DNA of 64,000 bases from positions 62,001-126,000 of the forward strand of contig NZ_AWOR01000089.1 of the NCBI RefSeq assembly GCF_000761245.1, in the 5' to 3' direction. Shown here one piece after another: positions 33,855 to 42,896 of the stretch; positions within the stretch are counted from its first letter, which is position 1, and every line of letters begins with the position of its first letter. The stretch comes from Comamonas testosteroni (GTDB taxonomy: Bacteria; Pseudomonadota; Gammaproteobacteria; Burkholderiales; Burkholderiaceae_C). The notes beneath the pieces are model-generated. The model did not search any database. It saw nothing but the letters and a program-made list of their open reading frames with translations, and had not been told where the DNA came from. A program made the translations under genes and the position numbers.

Positions 33855-34640
33855 ATGATTAGCGCTCCCCCCTACGTTGCCCCCCACGGTCTGCTCAAAG
33901 ACAAGACAGTTCTCGTAACCGCCGCAGCTGGCGCTGGTATTGGTTTCTCTGCTGCAAAACGAGCAGCAGAGGAGGGCTGCAAGGCCCTGTTCATCTCCGA
34001 CGTGCATGAGCGTCGGCTGGCCGAAGCCGTGGAGCAGATCAAAAAGGACACGGGTTTGACCCAGGTCTTTGGCAAGCTTTGCGACGTGAGCAAGGAAGAG
34101 CAGGTTCAGGCACTGATCTCCGAAGCCGACAGCGCCATGGGCGGTATCGATGTGCTGATCAATAACGCGGGTCTGGGCACCAGCTGCAAGGTCGTCGACA
34201 TGGGCGATGACGAGTGGAGCAAGGTCATTGACATCACGTTGACCGGCACCTTCCGCATGACGCGCGCAGCGCTCAAGCTGATGCAACCGCGCGGCAAGGG
34301 CGTGATCGTCAACAACGCCTCGGTGCTGGGCTGGCGCGCTCAGACCGAGCAGGCTCACTACGCAGCCGCGAAGGCAGGCGTGATGGCCCTCACACGCTGT
34401 TCGGCGCTGGAAGCGGCCGAATTCGGCATCCGCATCAACGCCGTGGCACCTTCCATCGCCATCCACGCCTTCCTCAAGAAGTCCGCCTCTGAAGAGCTGC
34501 TGGCCAAACTGTCCGAGAAGGAGGCCTTTGGCCGTGGTGCCGAGCCCTGGGAAGTCGCCAATGTGATGATCTTCCTGGCCAGCGACTACTCCTCGTACAT
34601 GACGGGTGAAGTGGTGTCCGTCTGCTCGCAGAGGGCCTGA
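33855..34640 (+). CDS. SDR-family dehydrogenase (IpdF/ScdG-like)
   Basis: A 261-residue SDR. The glycine-rich loop is TAAAGAGIG, preceded by LKDKTVLV; then NNAGLG and the catalytic HYAAAKAG. The length and the opening PYVAPHGLLKDKTVLVTAAAG resemble IpdF (Rv3559c), which oxidises the 5-hydroxyl of HIC-CoA; ScdG does the equivalent oxidation at C-9 in TA441. It begins a separate transcription unit: terminator and palindrome lie upstream. No good ribosome site precedes ATG 33855, so the true start could differ by a few codons. Confidence 0.8.
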   Translation: MISAPPYVAPHGLLKDKTVLVTAAAGAGIGFSAAKRAAEEGCKALFISDVHERRLAEAVEQIKKDTGLTQVFGKLCDVSKEEQVQALISEADSAMGGIDVLINNAGLGTSCKVVDMGDDEWSKVIDITLTGTFRMTRAALKLMQPRGKGVIVNNASVLGWRAQTEQAHYAAAKAGVMALTRCSALEAAEFGIRINAVAPSIAIHAFLKKSASEELLAKLSEKEAFGRGAEPWEVANVMIFLASDYSSYMTGEVVSVCSQRA

Positions 34641-34642
34641 GC

Positions 34643-35128
34643 ATGAATGCAGTCTCAGACAAGATGCAGTTTGACTCGGCAGCCTCGGTGCAGGCATCGG
34701 TGGGACGTCAGCTGGGCGAGACCGAATGGATGCAGATCACGCAGGAGCGCATCAATCAGTTTGCCGATGCCACGGGTGATCAGCAATGGATTCATGTGGA
34801 CCCCGAGCGGGCCGGCAGCGGCCCGTTCGGCGCCTGCGTGGCCCATGGATATCTGACGCTGTCTCTGGCCAATCTGTTTTTGCCTCAGTTGGTCAGCTAT
34901 CAGGGGCTGAAGATGGGCGTCAACTATGGTTGCGAGAAGGTGCGTTTTCCGGCTCCGGTGCTGGTGAACAGCTTCGTGCGTGGCAGCGGCGAAGTGGTGG
35001 CCGCGACGCCGATCGGGGAAGACGGCGTGCAGGTCACGATCCGAATCACAGTACAGGTCAAGAATCAGGACAAACCCGGCTGTGTGGTTGAAACCATCAG
35101 CAGGCTGTTCTTTATCCGGGAAAATTGA
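34643..35128 (+). CDS. MaoC-like hotdog-fold (R)-enoyl-CoA hydratase
   Basis: A 161-residue MaoC-domain protein. The hydratase-2 pattern is seen in FADATGDQQWIHVDPERA followed by GPFGACVAHGYL, with the Asp and His expected for water addition. Such enzymes hydrate enoyl-CoA to (3R)-hydroxyacyl-CoA, which would suit the MFE2-like SDR of this cluster. It starts two bases after the preceding SDR stop. Homologues occur as single-hotdog proteins in actinobacterial steroid clusters. The substrate is unknown. Confidence 0.85.
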   Translation: MNAVSDKMQFDSAASVQASVGRQLGETEWMQITQERINQFADATGDQQWIHVDPERAGSGPFGACVAHGYLTLSLANLFLPQLVSYQGLKMGVNYGCEKVRFPAPVLVNSFVRGSGEVVAATPIGEDGVQVTIRITVQVKNQDKPGCVVETISRLFFIREN

Positions 35129-35264
35129 GTGTGTGCAAGCGCCCGCTTCGATGGGTGATTGCATTTTTTGTGAAGAGGGATGAGCTGCCGACAGAGCGGC
35201 CGACCTCGATACGGCAGCAAAAGCTGCCCAGGGCGCGACGAAAAGAAAGTTAGGAGACAAAGAC

Positions 35265-36467
35265 ATGAAAGACGCAGTCATCGTTTCGACGGCACGTACC
35301 CCCATAGGCAAGGCTTACCGTGGTGCCTTCAACGACACCGAAGCCCCCGTGCTGGGCGGACACGTCATTCGCGCGGCGCTCAACAAGGCGAATGTGGCCA
35401 GTGCGGATGTGGATGATGTCATTTTGGGCATTGCCGCGCAGCAGGGCACGCAGGGCTACAACCTGGGGCGTCTGTGCGGCTATACCGCCGGCCTGCCTGA
35501 ATCCGTGGGCGGCATGGTGATCGATCGCATGTGCGCATCGGGCCTGATGAGCATTGCCACGGCTGCCAAGGGTGTCATGACCGGCGAGATGAATATCGCT
35601 GTGGCTGGAGGCCTGGAGTCCATCTCCCTGGTACAGAACAAGTACAAGAACTCGTACCGCGCCCAATCGAAGGCGGTGCTGGCCGCAGAGCCCACGGCTT
35701 ACATCCAGATGATAGAGACGGCCGAGCTGGTCAGTCAGCGTTACGGCATCAGTCGTGAAGCCCAGGACGAGTACTCGCTGCGCAGCCAGCAGCGCGTGGC
35801 CGCTGCACAGGCCCGTGGTCTGTTCGACGATGAAATCGTGCCGCTGACCACGGTCAAGCAGCTGTTTGACAAGGAAGGCAATGTCACCGGCAGCGAGGAA
35901 GTCACGCTGACCCGCGACGAGGGCAACCGTGCCGACACCACGCTTGAGAGTCTGGCCAAGCTCAAGCCTGTATGGAAGAACGGCCAGTGGGTGGAGCAAG
36001 GTCAGTTCATCACGGCCGGCAATGCATCCCAACTGTCCGACGGCGCCAGCGCCTGTGTGGTGATGAGTGCCGACGAAGCCCGCAGTCGAGGCCTTGCGCC
36101 TCTGGGCATCTATCGCGGCGTGGCCGTGGCAGGCTGCCGTGCCGATGAAATGGGGATCGGTCCCGTCTATGCCATCCCCAAGCTGCTCAAGCAGCATGGG
36201 CTGACGGTTGGCGACATCGGCCTGTGGGAAATCAACGAGGCATTTGCCTGTCAGGTGATCTACAGCCGCGACAAACTCGGCATTCCCGATGAGCGGCTGA
36301 ACGTCAACGGCGGCGCGATCTCCATCGGCCACCCCTTCGGCATGTCGGGTGCCCGCCTGGTTGGTCACGCCCTGCTGGAGGGCCGTCGCCGCGGTGTGCG
36401 TTTTGTGGTGGTGAGCATGTGTATTGGCGGCGGCATGGGTGCGGCTGGCCTGTTTGAGCTGAATTGA
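35265..36467 (+). CDS. scdJ: Acetyl-CoA acyltransferase (thiolase, ScdJ-like)
   Basis: A 400-residue thiolase with Cys90 (DRMCASG), His356 (GHPFGMSG) and Cys386 (MCIGGGMGA). In TA441 the gene next to tesR, ORF33, encodes ScdJ, which shortens the ring-C-opened intermediate to 4-methyl-5-oxo-octanedioyl-CoA; position supports that identity here. The 136-base gap upstream contains no recognisable operator, so it is probably read from the 33.8 kb promoter. TTAGGAGA precedes the start. The symbol is by synteny and should be checked. Confidence 0.8.
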   Translation: MKDAVIVSTARTPIGKAYRGAFNDTEAPVLGGHVIRAALNKANVASADVDDVILGIAAQQGTQGYNLGRLCGYTAGLPESVGGMVIDRMCASGLMSIATAAKGVMTGEMNIAVAGGLESISLVQNKYKNSYRAQSKAVLAAEPTAYIQMIETAELVSQRYGISREAQDEYSLRSQQRVAAAQARGLFDDEIVPLTTVKQLFDKEGNVTGSEEVTLTRDEGNRADTTLESLAKLKPVWKNGQWVEQGQFITAGNASQLSDGASACVVMSADEARSRGLAPLGIYRGVAVAGCRADEMGIGPVYAIPKLLKQHGLTVGDIGLWEINEAFACQVIYSRDKLGIPDERLNVNGGAISIGHPFGMSGARLVGHALLEGRRRGVRFVVVSMCIGGGMGAAGLFELN

Positions 36468-36508
36468 TCTGATCTGTCTGCAACCAACCTTCAACCAAGG
36501 AGTTGAAC

Positions 36509-37756
36509 ATGATGGACAGCGCTTTCGCCAAGATGGGTTTTTCCACCTACACGCCAAGTTCCATCGCTTGCGTGATCAAGGATGTGCCCATATTCGACAC
36601 CCCTGCCCCCGTGCGCGTATCGCCCGATGCGCCCTTCGTGAGTGCCGAGCAGTTCAGTGCGCTGATCAGTCAGCTCTATGAAGCTGCCATGGACCCGGAA
36701 GGCTGGAAGCCTTTTCTGGAGACTCTGCGTCTGCAGCTGGGCGGCAACTACGCCTCACTCATAGTGCGTCCCGGCTCCGCCGATGATGTGGGGCTGATCG
36801 TCTCGGCCGCAGGCGACCGCCGCGATCTGATGCCGAACTGCCCCAAGATCAGCATGAGCCCGTTTCGCGGCATGCCTACCGACCGTATCGTGACCGTGGG
36901 GGATGTGATGCCCGAGTCCGAGTGGCGAGCTTCAAGCTACTACAACGACTGGTGCAAGCAGCTGCAGGTGTTTCACGTGATGGCTGCCGACATCGTCACC
37001 AAGGACAGCTGCGTCTACGGTCTGCGCATCACGCGGCCCGAAGGTTCCCCGGCTTTCAACAAGCAGGAGCGTGCCTTTGGCTCCATGATGCTGCCTCACA
37101 TCAAGCGCGCGCTGAACCTGCATCTGTCGGTGAACCAGGATCGTCAGGTCATCTCCCTCTACAGCAAGGCCACGGCCCAGCTGATGGTGGGGGTGGTCAT
37201 CCTCGATCAGAACGGCAATGTGCTGGAGTGCAATCCCGCAGCGGCCAGCATTCTGGACATGCAGGACGGCCTGAAGATCTCCGGCGGCATGCTGGAGGCC
37301 AACTACGCCAACGACAACCGCAAGCTGCAGCGCCTGATCAAGGATGCGCTCATGCATACCCAGGTCTCGCGCCTGTCCATGACCGAAGGCATGTCGGTCA
37401 GCCGGCAGTCCGGCCAGCTCAACTGGGGCGTGGTGGTGCAAAGCATTTCTCCCGACGAGTGGACCGAGGGCAAGCAACGCCCCAGTGTTGCCGTCTTTGT
37501 GCGGGACACCGGCGGCAAGGCCGACCCACCCGTGAAGCTGGCTCAGCAGCTGTTCCAGCTGACGCCGGCCGAGACTTCGCTGGCCATTCAACTGGCCAAC
37601 GGCCTGTCGCTGGAAGAGGCTGCCGAAGCGCTCAACATCCGCCGCAACACGGCGCGAGCCCATCTGCGCTCCATCTTCTCCAAGACGGGGGTGCGCCGCC
37701 AGACCGAGCTGGTGCGCATCTTCCTCAACAGCGTGGCTTGGCTGGGGAACAAGTAA
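36509..37756 (+). CDS. tesR: LuxR-type regulator of steroid degradation (TesR/TeiR)
   Basis: About 415 residues. A long N-terminal sensing region (PAS-like segment around 215-300, QLMVGVVILDQNGNVLECNP) precedes a LuxR-type helix-turn-helix at the C-terminus (LTPAETSLAIQLANGLSLEE, then IRRNTARAHLRSIFSKTG). TesR, also called TeiR, is the known positive regulator of steroid catabolism in C. testosteroni and ends the tesB cluster, as here. ATG 36509 is chosen because AAGGAG lies 6 bases upstream; a TTG two codons earlier is also in frame. A strong terminator follows at 37776. It probably binds the palindromes reported in this annotation. Confidence 0.88.
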   Translation: MMDSAFAKMGFSTYTPSSIACVIKDVPIFDTPAPVRVSPDAPFVSAEQFSALISQLYEAAMDPEGWKPFLETLRLQLGGNYASLIVRPGSADDVGLIVSAAGDRRDLMPNCPKISMSPFRGMPTDRIVTVGDVMPESEWRASSYYNDWCKQLQVFHVMAADIVTKDSCVYGLRITRPEGSPAFNKQERAFGSMMLPHIKRALNLHLSVNQDRQVISLYSKATAQLMVGVVILDQNGNVLECNPAAASILDMQDGLKISGGMLEANYANDNRKLQRLIKDALMHTQVSRLSMTEGMSVSRQSGQLNWGVVVQSISPDEWTEGKQRPSVAVFVRDTGGKADPPVKLAQQLFQLTPAETSLAIQLANGLSLEEAAEALNIRRNTARAHLRSIFSKTGVRRQTELVRIFLNSVAWLGNK

Positions 37757-37775
37757 GAACGTTGGACGTCAACAG

Positions 37776-37801
37776 AAAAACGGGCTCAGGCCCGTTTTTT
37801 T
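37776..37801. terminator. Rho-independent terminator after tesR
   Basis: AAAAACGGGC-TCAG-GCCCGTTTTTT: a GC core of 5 bp extended by A/T pairs, with T-runs suited to both directions. It closes the tesB-to-tesR cluster. Confidence 0.88.
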
Positions 37802-38690
37802 GGGCAGCACAGACTGTGGGTGCCCATCGATCGCGGTGGCCTGAAAGTCCCGCTGCGTGCAGGCCGCACCGGATGGGGAGCGCTTGGTGTGAGCCTGAAC
37901 ACCGGCGGCATATGTATTCCTCCGGGAGCCACCTTCACGGTGGACATGAATGGCGACGTCGTTACCGGAGACTACGCAATGACATGGTCGGCGCATGCCT
38001 GTCTTGCGTGATGCGACTGCGCTGAGCGCTGCCGCAGCGAACCTGCAGCCCGGTGGCGGTCATCGCTTGGCGACGCAAGCGCCAAGATGCAAATGCTGGG
38101 TGACTGTTTTGGGCCGATGCAATCCACGTTACCCGGGGCGCCTCGGCCGCAGGCGGAAAAGATTCGGGTCTGACCTTGTTCCTGGAGGCGCGTCTCGTAC
38201 CTATTGAAAAACAAGTGGATCGCTCTGGTGGATGGCCCCGGTCATCCCCGAACCCCTTCGCATGGAGCCCATGTGCTGCGCACCCGCCCTACGACAAGGG
38301 GGAATAGACGACCGACCGGGCCATTTGCGCAGGACGCAGCAATCATGGCGACTGACGGCACACTACTGCGAGTGGGCGTCAAATCTGTGCGGCTGACCTG
38401 GTGTGCCGTTCTGTTTCGATGGAAACCCCGGTGGCTACATGTTCACCGGGGTTTTGAAAATTGTTGGAGGCCTGCTTTGGGTCTGGAGCGAACGGCCTCA
38501 GCTCACCCTCAAACGACAGATCCAGGCTGGTTACAGCCGTTCGACTCAGAAATGCCAATGACTGCTGAATGGCCCACAGCCGTCATTGCATCAGGGCCTT
38601 CAATGCAGGCCTGCCTAACACCTCAAAGTTGTCGAAGAGGGTGTTTTTTCAAGAGGCCACCTGCTAAGCAGGTATTGCATGAGGTATATC
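37802..38690. other. Long stretch without a recognisable gene
   Basis: About 890 bases between the tes and organosulfur clusters. A frame on the plus strand, open from inside the tesR terminator to 38011, gives a peptide rich in Gly and beta-type residues (e.g. WGALGVSLNTGGICIPPG, FTVDMNGDVVTGDY), which looks like the C-terminal piece of a larger secreted or structural protein without its start. A 176-codon frame at 38204-38734 has no protein-like character. A hairpin at 38423-38454 also lies here. The stretch probably represents gene remnants left by rearrangement. Confidence 0.45.
38423..38455. terminator. Strong hairpin with short T-run in the gene-free stretch
   Basis: AAACCCCGGTG pairs with CACCGGGGTTT (11 bp) across a 10-base loop, ending TTTTG. 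It has terminator form but no gene upstream, consistent with a lost gene or a small RNA end. Confidence 0.5.
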
Positions 38691-38697
38691 TATATCT

Positions 38698-38710
38698 GTT
38701 TTTCTTCCTT
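38698..38710 (+). promoter_or_regulatory. Shared upstream element GTTTTTCTTCCTT
   Basis: Differs in one base from GTTTTTCTTCGTT found upstream of the receptor gene at 43677 and the SsuD-like gene at 47847. It lies 90 bases before the first receptor gene of the organosulfur cluster. See the finding on shared elements. Confidence 0.4.
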
Positions 38711-38800
38711 AACGCACCACGAAACAGCTTCTAGAGTCAGGACACGATTTCGCTGGCCTTGAACTTCAGGCAGCGCCGATTCCCCATCGTGAACTGCCTT

Positions 38801-39805
38801 ATGGAACCATATTCCCCTTCCTCGCTCTGGCCCTCAAGAAGACGCATGCTGCAAAGCGCTGGAGTCTTATCGCTGGCTGCGGCTTTGCCATCCATCGGTA
38901 ATGCGCAAAGCAATCTGCGTGGTGTGACTTTGCGTGTGGCCACCTATAAAGGTGGTCACAAAACTTTGCTGGAGGCCGCAGGCCTGGCGCAAACGCCATA
39001 TCAGATTGAGTGGAAAGAGTTCAACTCTGGCGTGCAGCACATTGAAAGCATCAACGCCGATGCGCTGGATTTTGGCTCTGGCAGCGAGATACCTGCTGTG
39101 TTTGCCGCCAAGGCCAAGGCCTCGGTCAAAGTGGTTGCGGTCTATCACGAAGACTTGAACAACCAGGCCACGCTGGCGCAAAAAGACTCGGCCATTTACA
39201 AAGTGGCAGATCTGCGTGGCAGGCGCGTGGGCTATGTGCGCGGCACCACCTCGCATCTGTATCTGTATCAACAGCTCAAGGAGGCTGGGCTGAGTTTTGA
39301 CGATATCAAGCCCGTCAATCTCTCACCCGCAGATGGGCTGTCGGCTTTTGCGCGCGGCGATATCGATGCCTGGGCCATCTATGGCTACAACGGCCAACTG
39401 GCCCGCACACGTCATGGTGCACGCATTCTCAAAACGGCGGTGGGTTATCTGTCGGGCAATTTCCTGATTTATGCCAATCCCAAGGCGGTGCAAGACGTGC
39501 AACGCCAAGCGGCCCTGGCTGATTTGCTGCAGCGCCTGCAAAAAGCCTATGCATGGAGCAATGCCAACTTTCTGGACTACGCCAAGGCCCAGTCCGCACA
39601 AACGCGCGTGCCGGTGGGTGACTTGGTCGAAATCTATAACAACCGCAGTCAGAACAGCAGTGTTCAGGCAGTAAGCGACAAAGCCGTTTTAAGTCACCAG
39701 CGTGTAGCCGAAGCCTTCCAGTCCATGGGGGTGCTGGAAGGTTCGGCCGATGTGCGGCCGCTGTGGGACAAAACATTCAATCGATATTTAGGCGGTACAG
39801 CCTGA
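38801..39805 (+). CDS. SsuA-like sulfonate/sulfate-ester periplasmic binding protein
   Basis: A 334-residue exported protein with signal SRRRMLQSAGVLSLAAALPS and AxA-type cleavage near IGNAQS. The mature region has the SsuA/TauA pattern: VTLRVATYKGG, EFNSGVQHIESINADALDFG and a long GDIDAWAIYGYN loop. It would deliver an organosulfur compound to an ABC transporter; no permease is adjacent, so it may share the SsuBC-like pair at 44.7-46.6 kb. ATG 38801 is the likeliest start; a TTG at 38759 is also in frame. It lies 15 bases upstream of the DszA-like gene. Confidence 0.85.
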   Translation: MEPYSPSSLWPSRRRMLQSAGVLSLAAALPSIGNAQSNLRGVTLRVATYKGGHKTLLEAAGLAQTPYQIEWKEFNSGVQHIESINADALDFGSGSEIPAVFAAKAKASVKVVAVYHEDLNNQATLAQKDSAIYKVADLRGRRVGYVRGTTSHLYLYQQLKEAGLSFDDIKPVNLSPADGLSAFARGDIDAWAIYGYNGQLARTRHGARILKTAVGYLSGNFLIYANPKAVQDVQRQAALADLLQRLQKAYAWSNANFLDYAKAQSAQTRVPVGDLVEIYNNRSQNSSVQAVSDKAVLSHQRVAEAFQSMGVLEGSADVRPLWDKTFNRYLGGTA

Positions 39806-39820
39806 CGGAGGGGATGCAAG

Positions 39821-41200
39821 ATGAGCAAACGACAACTTAAGGCAGGTTTTGTGCTGCATGGCGTGGGGGCGGGTTGGGGAGACTGGCGCCATGAGGCGGC
39901 GCTGACCGATGGCAGCGTGAGTTTCGGCTTCTATCGAGAGCAGGCACAGCTGGCAGAAAAAGCAGGTTTCGAATTTCTGTTTGTGGCCGATAGCGTGCAT
40001 ATCACTGAGCGCTCCAGTCCACACTATCTCAACCGCTTTGAGCCGCTGACGATTCTTTCTGCACTGGCGGGGGCCACCTCTCATATCGGTTTGGTCGCCA
40101 CCATTACAGCCAGCTATAGCGAGCCGTTTACGGTGGCGCGCCAATTGGCTTCGCTAGACCATATCAGCGGTGGCCGTGCGGGCTGGAATGTGGTGACTTC
40201 CTGGCTGGACGGCAGTGCGCGCAACTACAGCCGCAATGAGCACTATGCTCATGATGTGCGCTACCGCCTGGCGGGCGAACATCTGGATGTGGTGCAAGGT
40301 CTGTGGGACTCGTGGGAAGACGACGCACTGGTGCGCAACAAGGCCACGGGCCAGTTCTTTGACAAGAAGAAGCTACACCGTTTGGATCACAAGGGTGAGT
40401 TTTTCTCGGTGGAAGGGCCGCTCAATATTGCACGTTCACGCCAAGGCCAGCCGGTGATTTTTCAGGCAGGAGCCTCTGAGGACGGCAAAAATTTTGCAGC
40501 CTCACGCTCTGATGCGATCTTTTTTCACGCCGACTCGCTGGAGCAAGCCCAAGCCTATTACCGCGACGTAAAAGCCAAGGTGGCAAAGTTTGGGCGTGAC
40601 CCGAGCAAGGTGCTGCTCTTGCCTGGCATTCGCCCCATCGTAGGACGCACCGAGGAGGAGGCACAAGAGAAGTACCGCATTGCAGCGAGCCTCGTGCCCA
40701 TTGAGAATGCCTTGGCTGCTTTGGCCCGGCCTTTCAATGACCATGACTTCTCGGTCTACCCGCTGGATGAGCCCTTCCCTGATTTGGGCGACATTGGACG
40801 CAACAGCCAGCAGGCCGCCAGCGATCACATCAAAAAGATTGCGCGTGAAAATGACTGGACTTTGCGTGAGGTGGCGCAGTGGTTCGCTACGCCAAAGACG
40901 GTGTTTGTCGGGACGGCCGAGCATGTAGCCAATGAAATTGAGCGCTGGTTCAACAACGAGGGCGCAGACGGCTTTAACTTCTTTGAAGCTTTGCCCAATA
41001 CATCGCTGAAAGACTTTGTTGAGCTGGTTGTGCCTTTGCTCAAGCAGCGCGGCATTTGGCGCGAAGCTTATGAGGCAGATACCTTTCGCGGCAACCTGGG
41101 ACTGGATGTGCCTGTGAACCGCAATACGGTCAAGCGCTTGGCTCAAGAGGCGAAAGAGGCGCAAACAACGCAGAGTCAGCCAGAAGCAGCAGTGGTTTGA
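39821..41200 (+). CDS. FMNH2-dependent monooxygenase, NtaA/SnaA/DszA type
   Basis: A 459-residue bacterial-luciferase-like protein of the NtaA/SnaA/DszA subgroup: SRNEHYAHDVRYRLAGEHLD and RAGWNVVTSWLDGSARNYS are characteristic, as is QAGASEDGKNFAA. Relatives oxidise sulfones, dimethyl sulfide or nitrilotriacetate with FMNH2 from a separate reductase. No reductase gene is in this cluster. Together with the adjacent SsuA-like receptor it suggests use of a sulfone or sulfonate as sulfur source. GGAGG precedes the start. It is followed by a strong terminator. Confidence 0.87.
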   Translation: MSKRQLKAGFVLHGVGAGWGDWRHEAALTDGSVSFGFYREQAQLAEKAGFEFLFVADSVHITERSSPHYLNRFEPLTILSALAGATSHIGLVATITASYSEPFTVARQLASLDHISGGRAGWNVVTSWLDGSARNYSRNEHYAHDVRYRLAGEHLDVVQGLWDSWEDDALVRNKATGQFFDKKKLHRLDHKGEFFSVEGPLNIARSRQGQPVIFQAGASEDGKNFAASRSDAIFFHADSLEQAQAYYRDVKAKVAKFGRDPSKVLLLPGIRPIVGRTEEEAQEKYRIAASLVPIENALAALARPFNDHDFSVYPLDEPFPDLGDIGRNSQQAASDHIKKIARENDWTLREVAQWFATPKTVFVGTAEHVANEIERWFNNEGADGFNFFEALPNTSLKDFVELVVPLLKQRGIWREAYEADTFRGNLGLDVPVNRNTVKRLAQEAKEAQTTQSQPEAAVV

Positions 41201-41217
41201 GTGTTCGGTATAGATTG

Positions 41218-41246
41218 AAAAAGGCAGCTTTCGAGCTGCCTTTTTT
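41218..41246. terminator. Bidirectional terminator between convergent genes
   Basis: AAAAAGGCAGCT-TTCG-AGCTGCCTTTTTT: a stem of about 12 bp with a TTCG tetraloop, placed between the convergent monooxygenase and rhodanese genes and fit to stop transcription from both sides. Confidence 0.93.
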
Positions 41247-41266
41247 GTGGGTGAACGTGAGACCGT

Positions 41267-42868
41267 TCAGATCACTTTGAAACCATGGGTACCATCGCGG
41301 CCCAGTTGTTCCACCAGACCAAACTCCCAGTCCAAATAGGCCTGCATGGCTTCATGGGCGTTGTCCGTGCCTTCATAGGGACGGCGATAGCGATCGACGC
41401 GGGGGCTGGCAAGGCGTTGCTCGCCGGCCTCAACGGGCAGACCTGTATCGGCCCAAGCCTGGTTGCCTCCCTCCAGTACCTCAACGGTTGCGCCGGTGGC
41501 CTCGGCAAACTCTTGCACCGCGTATTTGGCCAACAAGCTGCTGGCGCAGGTCAGCACATAGCGATCGGCCTTGGGAATGCGGCTCAGTGCTTGTTGGAGG
41601 TCGGTTCGCAGCGCAAACCAGGCACCGGGGATATGGCGGCGCACATGGTTGGCGCTGGTGGTCAGGTCCACCACAGCAATGCTGTCTTTAGGTGCTTTGG
41701 CAATTGCATCAGCCAATGCTTGGGGCTTTATCCAGGTCACGGGTGCGGTGGGTGCTGGCAGGTTTTGCGCCACCGGGCTGCTGTCTGAAAAGTCAGCACT
41801 GCTCAGACCGTCAAGCACATGCACATTCCAGCCCATCTGGGCCAGCCAGGAGGCCGTCATATTGGCACGCACGCCATCATCGTCAGCCAGCACGATGCGA
41901 GCGCCACGTACCGGTGCAGAGACATCGGTTTCTTGCACCAGTTGACCACCGGGCGCGCTGCGAAAGCCAGAGAGATGGCCTGCCGTAAATTCCTCGGGGG
42001 CTCTGACATCGAGCAGGTAAGTGGTGCGATCCACTTCTTTTTGCCAGTTGGCAATATCGCTGGGCACAGCGCGTTGTACGCCGGCCTTGTCTGCCACGTC
42101 GCGGGCTTGCTTGGCAGCTGCAGCCTTGTGCTCTGCAGAGACTGTGGCTGGAGCGCGGCGATCTGCACCATGCTCCAGGGTCTGGCCTGCGAGCGTCCAG
42201 CCAATCGTGCCATTGCGCAAAGCGGAGATAGGATTTGGCAGACCTGCGTTGACGAGCGACTGGGTGCCAATAATGCTGCGTGTGCGGCCCGCGCAGTTCA
42301 CGATGATGCGTGTTGCCGGGTTGGGCGCCAGTTCACGGGCGCGCAATACCAGTTCAGCACCCGGCACGCTGCTGCTGCCGGGGATGTTCATGGTTTGGTA
42401 CTCGTCAAAGCGGCGAGCATCCAGCACCACGACATCGGCTTTTTGATCGAGCAAGGCCTTGACTTCGGGGGCGGGCAAAGAGGGCGTGTGACGCTCGGAC
42501 TCCACCAGTTCGCCAAAAGACTTGCTGGGGACGTTGACGTCGATAAAGATTTCGCCGCCTGCATCGCGCCAACCTTGCAAGCCGCCTTGTAGCAGACTGA
42601 CCTGGGTAAAGCCTTGGGCTTGCAGACGTTGTGCAGCTATTTCAGCAAGCCCTTCACCGTTGTCATAGACCACGATCTGGGTATTGGGGCGGGGAATGCG
42701 CCAGCGCGCATCCAACTCTAGCCGGCCCAGTGGAAGGTTGGCGGCAAACAGCGGATGGCCTTGCGCAAACGGATCTTCTTCGCGCACATCAAGCAAGGCA
42801 ATTTCGCGCTTGGCAAGCAAAGCTTCACGGACTTGAGCGGTCGTGGTGTAGGAAATAGGTTGAGTCAT
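41267..42868 (-). CDS. Four-domain rhodanese (thiosulfate sulfurtransferase-like)
   Basis: A 533-residue protein made of four rhodanese domains. Active-site loops in order are VVYDNGEG (no Cys), VNCAGRTRS (Cys), VLADDDGVRA (no Cys) and LTCASSLLA (Cys). So two inactive/active pairs are present, each like a tandem rhodanese such as SseA. It would move sulfane sulfur from thiosulfate or a persulfide to an acceptor. It lies 28 bases downstream of the thiol dioxygenase gene on the same strand, suggesting linked thiol/persulfide chemistry. Start 42868 (MTQPISYTTT) is chosen; the upstream extension reads through the dioxygenase gene in another frame. Confidence 0.88.
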   Translation of the reverse strand: MTQPISYTTTAQVREALLAKREIALLDVREEDPFAQGHPLFAANLPLGRLELDARWRIPRPNTQIVVYDNGEGLAEIAAQRLQAQGFTQVSLLQGGLQGWRDAGGEIFIDVNVPSKSFGELVESERHTPSLPAPEVKALLDQKADVVVLDARRFDEYQTMNIPGSSSVPGAELVLRARELAPNPATRIIVNCAGRTRSIIGTQSLVNAGLPNPISALRNGTIGWTLAGQTLEHGADRRAPATVSAEHKAAAAKQARDVADKAGVQRAVPSDIANWQKEVDRTTYLLDVRAPEEFTAGHLSGFRSAPGGQLVQETDVSAPVRGARIVLADDDGVRANMTASWLAQMGWNVHVLDGLSSADFSDSSPVAQNLPAPTAPVTWIKPQALADAIAKAPKDSIAVVDLTTSANHVRRHIPGAWFALRTDLQQALSRIPKADRYVLTCASSLLAKYAVQEFAEATGATVEVLEGGNQAWADTGLPVEAGEQRLASPRVDRYRRPYEGTDNAHEAMQAYLDWEFGLVEQLGRDGTHGFKVI

Positions 42869-42896
42869 GGAGCGCGAGAAAGAAAAGTCAGTGAAA

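Noticed and set aside
38204..38734. A 176-codon plus-strand open frame between the tes and organosulfur clusters
   Set aside because: Composition rich in Arg, Pro, Trp and Thr without any family pattern, and it contains the strong hairpin at 38423-38454; treated as noncoding.
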